From: Candidatus Krumholzibacteriota bacterium | GTDB lineage: Bacteria > Krumholzibacteriota > Krumholzibacteriia > Krumholzibacteriales > Krumholzibacteriaceae | DNA: 7,359 nucleotides | Reading direction: 5' to 3' | Assembly: GCA_030672805.1 (NCBI GenBank) | Contig: DAOVFR010000122.1 | Coordinates: forward strand, 1 to 7,359 | Shown here: piece by piece, positions 1-5,431 of the stretch | How positions within the stretch are numbered: the first letter of the stretch is position 1 | How the letters are laid out: each line of letters starts with the position of its first letter | The notes under the pieces: model-generated | What the model was told of the DNA's origin: nothing | The model's input: the letters and a program-made list of their open reading frames with translations, nothing else | The model's database searches: none | Position numbers and translations under genes: made by a program

Positions 1-1
1 C

Positions 2-109
2 GCCGTCAGGAATTACGTCCCGAAAAAAACGATCGAGCAGGTGTACCAGAGCGATCTGCGGTACCGCCTCGGCAATAACAGCGTCTCGTACATGCTCGTC
101 AGGAAGTAG
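2..109 (+). CDS. C-terminal end of an unrecognised protein (partial at left edge)
   Basis: Frame 2 is open from the window edge to a TAG at 107-109, giving 35 residues that end in NSVSYMLVRK. The codons are mostly GC-ending (GTC, CTC, CGC, AAG), as in the neighbouring genes, and the minus strand here has no competing gene. The peptide is basic and mildly hydrophobic near its end, with no diagnostic motif, so I cannot name a family. It converges on the deacetylase, with 33 bases between the two stop codons. It is most likely the real 3' end of a gene outside the operon, but it is too short to be certain. Confidence 0.5.
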   Translation, partial: AVRNYVPKKTIEQVYQSDLRYRLGNNSVSYMLVRK

Positions 110-125
110 AACCCCATCCTTCCCC

Positions 126-139
126 CGATACTCGTATCG
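126..139. terminator. Small inverted repeat between convergent genes; weak bidirectional terminator candidate
   Basis: CGATAC at 126-131 and GTATCG at 134-139 are perfect inverted repeats separated by two bases. As RNA this makes about five base pairs closed by a four-base loop on either strand. It sits between the stop codons of two convergent genes, where a shared terminator is expected. No run of T follows the stem in either direction and the stem is short, so intrinsic termination is unproven. Confidence 0.25.
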
Positions 140-142
140 TCA

Positions 143-1078
143 TCACTCCCCCTTCAGGATAGGCGTGAGCACCGCCACCGCGTTGATCGCTCTTCCCTTC
201 AGGTCCTCGAACCAGAACAGACCGCGGCGCCCCAGCCTGCACTTCAGGGTCGCCACCGTGTCGATGACATAGACACCCTCACGCCGCAGGCAGTACCGCT
301 CAACGTCGGTCGCGCGCCTGTCAGGACAGAGTGTGAATGCCGCCCGGTAACCGGCCCCGGCGGCGGCTCTTTCGATGCGCTGGTTGGTCCTCCCGAAAGG
401 GTAGGAAAAGCTCCTCACTTCGCATGAGATCCTCCGCTCGATCTCATTCCTCGAGTCGGAAAGCTCATGCACGAGTTCCTCGCCGGAGAGCCGTGTGAGG
501 TCCCGGTGGGTTACCGAGTGCGATCCGAACGTAAACCCGCGCCGTACCAGATCGGACACCTCGTCCCAACCCAGGTGTCTGCACCTTCTCCCGGGAAGGT
601 TCAGATCCCACCCATTCTCCCGCCCCGCAAAACCGCGTATGAGGAATATCAGCGCCGGAATCCCTCTTTTCTCCAGCGCCGGTATCGCGCTGTCTAGAAG
701 TTCCCGGTAACCGTCGTCAAAGGTGAGAAGCACTTCACGTTCCGCGGTTTCCCTGGTGCCGTCCAGCACGTCGAGGAATCCAGTTTCATCGATGAAGCTG
801 TAACCGGCGTCCACGAGGGCGTCTATCTGGGAGGCGAAACGGCCGGGCGTCACCCACGTGCCTCCGAACTCGAATCGTGTCACCTTGTGATAAGCGAGAA
901 CCGCCGGTACCGACCTGGACGGGTATCCCCACCTCGACCTCCAGACGATGTAACCGGCCAGACCGGATACCACACAGAGACACAGGACTGTAATGAATAC
1001 CGCCATGCCGTTTTCCCGTAAACATCGCGAAGACCGGCCGGATGCACCGTGTTTCTCCGGCGGTGAAGGCATGTTCAT
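143..1078 (-). CDS. Membrane-anchored polysaccharide deacetylase (NodB / carbohydrate esterase family 4)
   Basis: The protein has 311 residues. A hydrophobic segment at about residues 26-45 looks like an uncleaved signal anchor, which would place the catalytic domain outside the membrane. The NodB signatures appear in order. TFDDGY (119-124) supplies the presumed base Asp121 and metal ligand Asp122. HSVTH (187-191) supplies ligands His187 and His191. SYPFG (225-229) follows. A YHK motif at 63-65 precedes the domain, as in many bacterial CE4 proteins. The expected reaction is metal-dependent removal of N- or O-acetyl groups from a cell-wall or exported polysaccharide; the substrate is not visible. 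The start at 1078 overlaps the dut stop as ATGA and suggests translational coupling. ATGs at 1072 and 1006 are alternatives, the last beginning just before the anchor. None has a strong Shine-Dalgarno. The gene ends in tandem TGA stops (143-145, then 140-142). Confidence 0.88.
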   Translation of the reverse strand: MNMPSPPEKHGASGRSSRCLRENGMAVFITVLCLCVVSGLAGYIVWRSRWGYPSRSVPAVLAYHKVTRFEFGGTWVTPGRFASQIDALVDAGYSFIDETGFLDVLDGTRETAEREVLLTFDDGYRELLDSAIPALEKRGIPALIFLIRGFAGRENGWDLNLPGRRCRHLGWDEVSDLVRRGFTFGSHSVTHRDLTRLSGEELVHELSDSRNEIERRISCEVRSFSYPFGRTNQRIERAAAGAGYRAAFTLCPDRRATDVERYCLRREGVYVIDTVATLKCRLGRRGLFWFEDLKGRAINAVAVLTPILKGE

Positions 1079-1533
1079 CCGGTATGCCCGAACCCGCCCG
1101 AGCCCCGGCCGGTCCGGTCCAGCTTGTCCTGCTCGACGAGCTCGACATGGGGAACCATGCAGAAGACGAGCTGGGCAATCCGGTCACCCCTCATGCAGAT
1201 GAAATCCTCTTCACCGAAATTAAACAGGATGACCCCCACCTCTCCGCGATAATCGCTGTCGATCGTTCCCGGACCGTTGAGAAGCCCTACCCGATTCCTG
1301 AGAGCGAGACCGCTCCTGGGCCTGACCTGCGCCTCGTAGCCTGGCGGGATCGAAAGCTCGAAGCCTGCGGGAACGAGCACGGCCCCGCCGGGCGGGATCA
1401 CGATTTTCCCGGTGCAGGCGGCAACGATATCAAAGCCGCTCGATCCCCCGGTCATTTTCCTGATCGGATCGAGCCCGCTGTAATGCGGAAGGTACCGTAT
1501 CGCCACTTTCGGGCCGCCGTGCCGCTGCTGCAC
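1075..1533 (-). CDS. dut: dUTP diphosphatase (dUTPase)
   Basis: This enzyme hydrolyses dUTP to dUMP and pyrophosphate, keeping uracil out of DNA and supplying dUMP for thymidylate synthesis. All five motifs of the homotrimeric dUTPase family are present in 152 residues, the usual length. Motif 1 is SSGFDIVA (31-38). Motif 2 is RPRSGLALRN (71-80). Motif 3 is GTIDSDYRGEV (89-99), with uracil-pocket Tyr95 and Asp92. Motif 4 is RGDRIAQLV (115-123). The glycine-rich motif 5, RGSGGFGHTG (143-152), forms the extreme C-terminus, as in the active trimeric enzyme. The start is GTG (1531-1533), two bases after the M16 stop, and is supported by a strong GGAGAGGAGG at 1544-1553 inside the M16 gene. The stop overlaps the deacetylase start by four bases. 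This is a soluble cytoplasmic protein and the identification is firm. Confidence 0.96.
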   Translation of the reverse strand: MQQRHGGPKVAIRYLPHYSGLDPIRKMTGGSSGFDIVAACTGKIVIPPGGAVLVPAGFELSIPPGYEAQVRPRSGLALRNRVGLLNGPGTIDSDYRGEVGVILFNFGEEDFICMRGDRIAQLVFCMVPHVELVEQDKLDRTGRGSGGFGHTG

Positions 1534-1535
1534 TC

Positions 1536-2846
1536 TTAACGGGCCTCCTCTCCACGACCGGCGTCACACCGGTACGGTCTTCCGCCGGCGGGTACCAGTC
1601 CCCGTAAAGTTACCGGCCCGCACGTCGTGTAGGTCAGCCTGCCCGGAGCGAGAAACGCTCGTGCCGCCTCGATGATCTTCCCCCTGTCGATGCGCTCGAT
1701 GGCCCGTATCACCTCATCGGGCGATATGTACCTCCCATGGTAGCACTCGCCCTGAAACAGCCTGAACAGCCGGGTGTCGACATGCTCAATGCCGAAAATG
1801 ATCGCTGCCTTGATCTGCGCGTGTGCACTTTCAATCTCCGCCTGCGTGACCCCGTCTCTCCGTATCTTCTCGAGCTCATCGTGAAAGATCTCGAGGGCGG
1901 CCGGGAGGTTTTTCGGTTCGACGGAGAAATAGGACCACAGGCAGCCCGTGTCGGTCCAGAAATTCGTATGCGTGTAGATCGAATATGCAAGTCCGGTCCG
2001 CTCCCGCATGCTCTGGAACAGCCTCGACGAAACACCGCCGCCGAGGATATTCGAAAGCACCACGATCGCGTGCCTTTCCGAATCGGACGCAGCGACGGTG
2101 CATGCCCCGATGCACACATGCGACTGGGACCATTCGGACCGCCTCAGTGAGCGGATCCTGCCGCTCCGGATGGAGTGCCCCGAACGGGCAACCGCTCCGC
2201 GCTTCCGCTTGAATCTGAATCTTCGCTCGATTATTGAAACGACGTCCCTGGAGGCAAGGTTTCCGACAAACCCGAGCACTGTATTCGACGCGGTGTAGAT
2301 CTTGCCGTGAAACCGCGTCAGATCTTCCAGCGTGAACCGCGAAATATCCTTCAAATATCCCGCAACCGGGTGCGCAAGCGGATGCTCCCTGAAGAGCGTC
2401 GTGTAAAACAGCTCGTGCACGGATTCCTCGGGAGAATCCTTCACACTCCTGATCTCTTCCTGAACGACCCTACGTTCGAGCTTGAACGCATCCCCGGGGA
2501 ACGCCGGTGTGAGCACTATATCAGCGAAGATATCGATGAGTTCCGCGAAGTGTTCCTCGAGAACCTTGCAGTGAAAACAGGTTGATTCCTTGCCGGTGAA
2601 GGCGTCCCACTGGCCGCCGATCGCCTCGAGGTCGTATGCTATCCGGAGCGCATCACGCCGCTCCGTTCCACGGAACACCATATGTTCGAGCAGGTGCGAG
2701 AGGCCCCGCTCCCCTTCCCCTTCGTCACGCGACCCCCTGTTGAACCATACGCCGAACGCTATGGTCGGCGATACCGGGTTGCGCTGGTGGAGAAGCGTCG
2801 CTCCCGAAGCAAGCGTGATTGTGCGAGGACGTGGTATTTTCAGCAT
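1536..2846 (-). CDS. M16-family zinc metallopeptidase (insulinase / processing-peptidase type)
   Basis: The protein has 436 residues, the size of single-chain bacterial M16B peptidases related to mitochondrial processing peptidase beta and Bacillus MlpA. The inverted zinc motif HLLEH is at 51-55, with His51 and His55 as ligands and Glu54 as catalytic base. The third ligand should be Glu130 or Glu131 in QEEIRSVKDSPEE (129-141), about 75 residues downstream as the family requires. The second half carries the conserved LGGGVSSRLFQSMRERTGLAYS stretch (268-289), so both M16 half-domains are present and the enzyme should be active. No signal peptide is visible, so a cytoplasmic role is likely; the substrate is unknown. 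A very basic, less conserved stretch lies at 211-237. The ATG is 8 bases after the pnp stop and no good Shine-Dalgarno precedes it, which suggests translational coupling to pnp. Confidence 0.93.
   Translation of the reverse strand: MLKIPRPRTITLASGATLLHQRNPVSPTIAFGVWFNRGSRDEGEGERGLSHLLEHMVFRGTERRDALRIAYDLEAIGGQWDAFTGKESTCFHCKVLEEHFAELIDIFADIVLTPAFPGDAFKLERRVVQEEIRSVKDSPEESVHELFYTTLFREHPLAHPVAGYLKDISRFTLEDLTRFHGKIYTASNTVLGFVGNLASRDVVSIIERRFRFKRKRGAVARSGHSIRSGRIRSLRRSEWSQSHVCIGACTVAASDSERHAIVVLSNILGGGVSSRLFQSMRERTGLAYSIYTHTNFWTDTGCLWSYFSVEPKNLPAALEIFHDELEKIRRDGVTQAEIESAHAQIKAAIIFGIEHVDTRLFRLFQGECYHGRYISPDEVIRAIERIDRGKIIEAARAFLAPGRLTYTTCGPVTLRGLVPAGGRPYRCDAGRGEEAR
1544..1553 (-). promoter_or_regulatory. 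Ribosome binding site of dut
   Basis: The mRNA strand reads GGAGAGGAGG, ending 10 bases before the GTG start of dut. It lies wholly within the last codons of the M16 gene (Gly-Glu-Glu-Ala). It supports the GTG at 1531-1533 as the true dut start. Confidence 0.75.
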
Positions 2847-2854
2847 TGAACGGG

Positions 2855-4927
2855 TTAGAGAAGAACCTTTCGGCTCAGCCTGATCTTGCCTTCCCGGTCT
2901 ATTCCGATAACCTTGACATCCACCTTCTGACCGAGCGAGAGCACGTCCTCGACCTTCTGGATATGCCTCCGCTCGATTTCGGAGATATGGAGCAGACCGT
3001 CTTTTCCCGGAAGAATCTCGACGAAAGCGCCGAATGCGAGAATGGTCTTGACGGTGCCCGCATATACCTTGCCCACCTCGGGCTCCTCGGTGAGGGCCTC
3101 GATCATCTCGAGGGCTTTATTGCCCCCCTCCTGGGTCGCCGAGGCGATCTGAATGGTTCCGTCATCCTCGACGTCGATCTTTGCCCCCGATTCCTCCTGG
3201 ATATGTCTTATCATCTTGCCGCCGGGACCGATGATATCCCTGATCTTATCGACGGGAATCTTGATCTGGACTATCTTCGGTGCATACGGGGAGATCTCAT
3301 CGCGCGGTTTCTCGATCGTCTTATTCATGATATCGAGGATCGTGAGCCTGGCACTTCGGGCCTGTTCGAGGGCCTCATGCATGACCTTCTCGCTGATGCC
3401 CGCAACCTTGACATCCATCTGGAAGGCGGTGATCCCCTCCCTCGTTCCGGTCACCTTGAAGTCCATGTCGCCGAGGTGGTCCTCCGCTCCCAGGATATCG
3501 GTCAGGATCGCGTGTTTGTCTCCTTCAACAACGAGTCCCATCGAGACGCCGGCCACGGCCTTTCTGATCGGGACACCGGCATCCATCAACGCCAGGCTAC
3601 CCCCGCAGACAGTCGCCATCGAGCTCGAACCGTTCGATTCGAGGATATCGGAGACGATCCGGATCGTGTAGGGGAAATCATCGTCCTCAGGAATGACCGT
3701 CTTGATCGCGCGCTCGGCGAGAGCTCCGTGCCCGATCTCGCGTCTACCGGGACCGGCGAACCGGCCGACTTCACCAACACTGAACGGAGGGAAGTTGTAG
3801 TGCAGCATGTAGTCCTTCCATCCCTCGCCTATGAGGGTGTCGATCCGCTGCTCGTCCTGTGAGGTGCCCAGCGTCGTCACGACAAGGCTCTGTGTCTCAC
3901 CGCGTGTAAACAGCGCGCTCCCGTGCGTTCTCGGAAGCACCCCGACTTCGCACGTGATCGGCCGGACCTCGTCGAACGCCCTCCCGTCCTTGCGGACACC
4001 CTCGGAGATGATCATGCGCCTGACGACGTCGCGTTCGATATCATGGATGATATTCTTGACCTGCTTCCCGGATTCTGGATACTCCTCGGCGAAACGCTCG
4101 ACCGCCTCCTTTGTCAAAACGCCGATGGCCTCGGCGCTTTCATGCTTTCCCGTGATCCGGGAATGCCCGTCTATATCCCGCGTATACATCTCCCTTAGTT
4201 TCTTCTCCAGCTCACTGTTCCTCTCCGGCGGAGAGAAACTCCTCTTCGCGGACACCTCGCATTCAGAGAGGAACTCGCGCTGAAACGTGTTCAGAAGCTT
4301 GATCTTCTCGTGGCCGAAATTGAGCGCCTCCATGATCAGGGACTCAGGGACCTCCCTGGCGTCCCCCTCGACCATGATGATCGCATCGTCCGAACCCGCC
4401 ACGACGAGCTCGAGGCTGCTTTCCTCGATTTCGGAAAAGGTGGGATTCAGAACGAACTGGTCGTTGATGTATCCGACCCTGACGCCGGAAATGATCGTCT
4501 CGAACGGGATATCGGACAGGGCGAGCGCGATCGATGCGCCCGTAATCCCCAGCACGTCCGACTGGCGCTGCTGGTCACTGCTGAGAACGCTGCAGGCAAC
4601 CTGCACCTCGTACTTGAAACCCTCCGGGAAGAGGGGGCGGATCGGCCGGTCGATCTGCCGGGCACTGAGCGTTTCCCTCTCTCCAGGACGCCCCTCCCGT
4701 TTGAAAAAACCTCCCGGTATCTTGCCGGCAGCGTAGAATTTCTCACGGTACTCGACGAAAAGCGGGAACCAGTCACGTTCGGTATCCTCCTCCCTCGATG
4801 CGACCGCCGTCACGAGCACGACCGTTCCTTCCTCGCCGACCAGCACCGACCCGTGGGCCTGCCTGGCCATCCGTCCCGTCTCGAACATAAATTCCTTGCC
4901 GTCGATCTCTTTCTTTTTTCGAATCAT
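2855..4927 (-). CDS. pnp: Polynucleotide phosphorylase (PNPase)
   Basis: PNPase degrades RNA processively 3' to 5' using phosphate, releasing nucleoside diphosphates, and can run in reverse. It works as a trimeric ring, often bound to RNase E/Y and helicases. With the start used here the protein has 690 residues. The first RNase PH domain covers about 1-215 and carries the RNA-contact loop GGFFKREGRPGE (72-83). An alpha-helical linker follows at about 235-310. The second RNase PH domain carries SNGSSSMATVCGG (431-443), part of the phosphate site, and EDHLGDMDF (482-490) with the catalytic aspartates Asp483 and Asp489. The KH domain has IIGPGGKMIRHI (565-576) and the S1 domain spans about 618-685. 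The protein stops right after S1 with no C-terminal tail. I chose ATG 4927 because GGAGG at 4939-4943 precedes it; ATG 4945 in the same frame adds six residues but has no Shine-Dalgarno. It is 8 bases upstream of the M16 gene. Confidence 0.97.
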   Translation of the reverse strand: MIRKKKEIDGKEFMFETGRMARQAHGSVLVGEEGTVVLVTAVASREEDTERDWFPLFVEYREKFYAAGKIPGGFFKREGRPGERETLSARQIDRPIRPLFPEGFKYEVQVACSVLSSDQQRQSDVLGITGASIALALSDIPFETIISGVRVGYINDQFVLNPTFSEIEESSLELVVAGSDDAIIMVEGDAREVPESLIMEALNFGHEKIKLLNTFQREFLSECEVSAKRSFSPPERNSELEKKLREMYTRDIDGHSRITGKHESAEAIGVLTKEAVERFAEEYPESGKQVKNIIHDIERDVVRRMIISEGVRKDGRAFDEVRPITCEVGVLPRTHGSALFTRGETQSLVVTTLGTSQDEQRIDTLIGEGWKDYMLHYNFPPFSVGEVGRFAGPGRREIGHGALAERAIKTVIPEDDDFPYTIRIVSDILESNGSSSMATVCGGSLALMDAGVPIRKAVAGVSMGLVVEGDKHAILTDILGAEDHLGDMDFKVTGTREGITAFQMDVKVAGISEKVMHEALEQARSARLTILDIMNKTIEKPRDEISPYAPKIVQIKIPVDKIRDIIGPGGKMIRHIQEESGAKIDVEDDGTIQIASATQEGGNKALEMIEALTEEPEVGKVYAGTVKTILAFGAFVEILPGKDGLLHISEIERRHIQKVEDVLSLGQKVDVKVIGIDREGKIRLSRKVLL

Positions 4928-4938
4928 CCTGAAATATT

Positions 4939-4943
4939 CCTCC
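4939..4943 (-). promoter_or_regulatory. Ribosome binding site of pnp (decides the start)
   Basis: GGAGG on the mRNA strand lies 11 bases before ATG 4927, a slightly long but usable spacing. It overlaps the upstream in-frame ATG at 4945 (ATGGAGGAA), so that ATG is better read as part of the binding site than as the start. The bases before 4945 are pyrimidine-rich (ATTTTCCCTGA) and offer no alternative site. Confidence 0.55.
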
Positions 4944-4964
4944 ATTCAGGGAAAATAGACTACA

Positions 4965-5002
4965 CCCTATGTCCCACCCATGAAACCCATGTTTTCGGGG
5001 GG
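4965..5002 (-). promoter_or_regulatory. Putative G-quadruplex motif and competing C6 tract in the rpsO-pnp intergenic RNA
   Basis: On the mRNA strand four GGG tracts lie at 4986-4988, 4977-4979, 4973-4975 and 4965-4967, separated by 6, 1 and 5 bases. This fits the standard four-tract G3 N1-7 quadruplex pattern. Eight bases 5' of the first tract (4997-5002) is CCCCCC, which could pair instead with the GGGTGGG tracts as an ordinary hairpin. ACCCAT is directly repeated (4976-4981 and 4985-4990 on the plus strand) and builds part of the pattern. The element lies downstream of the rpsO stop and about 38 bases upstream of the chosen pnp ATG. Folding in the cell and any function are inference. Confidence 0.4.
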
Positions 5003-5022
5003 ATAATTCAAGGGCCTTCGGG

Positions 5023-5292
5023 TTATTTCCTGAGATTCAGATCTTTGATTAGTCCTCTGTACTTATCGAGCCTGCTCTTTTTCAGGTAATCGAGAAGCTT
5101 CCTGCGTCGGCCGACAAGTTTGAGCAGCCCACGCCGCGAAGAAAAGTCTTTCTTGTGGACCCGGAAATGCTCGGTCAGGTTGTTGATCCGCTCGGTCAGA
5201 AGCGCAATCTGCACTTCGGGTGATCCCGAATCCCGTTCATGTAACCGGAATTTGGTGATTACTTCTTTCTTCATCTCACTTTGCAGTGCCAT
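5023..5292 (-). CDS. rpsO: 30S ribosomal protein S15
   Basis: S15 is a primary binder of the central domain of 16S rRNA (helices 20-22) and nucleates platform assembly. The 89 residues from ATG 5292 equal the Escherichia coli length. Typical signatures are present: DSGSPEVQIALLTERIN (21-37), HFRVHKKDFSSRRGLL (42-57) and RRRKLLDYLKK (62-72). They include the rRNA-contact residues His42, Asp49 and Ser52. Translation from a TTG at 5298 would add two residues (Met-Thr) but leaves only two bases after the GGAGGTG, whereas ATG 5292 is ideally placed, so ATG is chosen. A promoter and a structured leader precede it, so it is probably transcribed both from the upstream operon and on its own. No intrinsic terminator separates it from pnp, so the two are likely co-transcribed, as in many bacteria. 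Confidence 0.98.
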   Translation of the reverse strand: MALQSEMKKEVITKFRLHERDSGSPEVQIALLTERINNLTEHFRVHKKDFSSRRGLLKLVGRRRKLLDYLKKSRLDKYRGLIKDLNLRK

Positions 5293-5293
5293 C

Positions 5294-5311
5294 GTCAAAC
5301 ACCTCCTTGAC
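5294..5311 (-). promoter_or_regulatory. rpsO ribosome binding site held in a hairpin loop
   Basis: The mRNA strand carries GGAGGTGT (5306-5299), near-perfect to the 16S 3' end, in an 8-base loop closed by GTCAA (5311-5307) and TTGAC (5298-5294), five perfect base pairs. The ATG follows one base after the stem at 5292. The arrangement displays the Shine-Dalgarno but could be stabilised or masked by a bound protein. The pairing is read directly from the sequence; its regulatory role is inferred. Confidence 0.55.
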
Positions 5312-5314
5312 TCT

Positions 5315-5382
5315 ATCGCTGATTAACACGATGGCAGCAGAAGGGGACTCCGTCCCTATCCGCATAACTACTGCTTTACGGA
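5315..5382 (-). ncRNA. Structured rpsO leader: candidate S15 autoregulatory element with pseudoknot
   Basis: Helices read on the mRNA strand are as follows. Stem A pairs TCCG (5382-5379) with CGGA (5362-5359) and TAA (5378-5376) with TTA (5367-5365), with TG (5364-5363) bulged. The 8-base loop of stem A contains GCAGTAG (5374-5368), which is complementary over seven pairs, one of them G-U, to CTGCTGC (5340-5334), making an H-type pseudoknot. The connecting segment holds a hairpin, GGGAC (5356-5352) with GTCCC (5348-5344). A further hairpin, ATCG-TG / CA-G-CGAT, lies at 5332-5315. The U-G pair is adjacent to a G-C pair, the type of minor-groove feature S15 reads in 16S rRNA. S15 represses its own mRNA through leader structures in several phyla, including a pseudoknot in Escherichia coli. 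Assigning that role here is inference. Confidence 0.45.
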
Positions 5383-5403
5383 AATCCTGCTGTGTAATTC
5401 CCA

Positions 5404-5431
5404 AACATACACAATCATTCATGGATGTCAA
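5404..5431 (-). promoter_or_regulatory. Sigma70-like promoter for rpsO-pnp
   Basis: A perfect TTGACA (-35, at 5426-5431) is followed after 16 bases by TATGTT (-10, at 5404-5409), which matches the consensus at four of six positions including the key first two bases. The predicted start near 5397 would give a leader of about 105 bases that begins just before the folded region. The -35 box contains the ribF stop codon TGA. Location ahead of rpsO agrees with the usual independent promoter of this gene. Confidence 0.5.

Noticed and set aside
1042..1539. Plus-strand open frame (165 codons) opposite dut
   Set aside because: It covers dut almost exactly on the other strand. All five dUTPase motifs on the minus strand settle which is real.
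2819..3862. Long plus-strand open frame (347 codons) opposite pnp
   Set aside because: It lies wholly antisense to a conserved PNPase. Its translation is rich in Asp, His, Arg and Leu with no domain, as expected for a shadow frame in GC-rich DNA, and no Shine-Dalgarno was recognised.
5001..5022. Intrinsic terminator just after rpsO
   Set aside because: The mRNA strand has only a 3-pair AAG/CTT possibility and no T tract, so read-through into pnp is more likely.
4310..5089. Plus-strand open frame (259 codons) opposite the pnp start and rpsO end
   Set aside because: It is antisense to two firm genes and crosses their intergenic region with no recognisable domain; a shadow frame.
5293..5298. 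TTG start at 5298 for rpsO
   Set aside because: It would leave only two bases after the Shine-Dalgarno, and S15 of 89 residues from ATG 5292 matches the family length and N-terminus.
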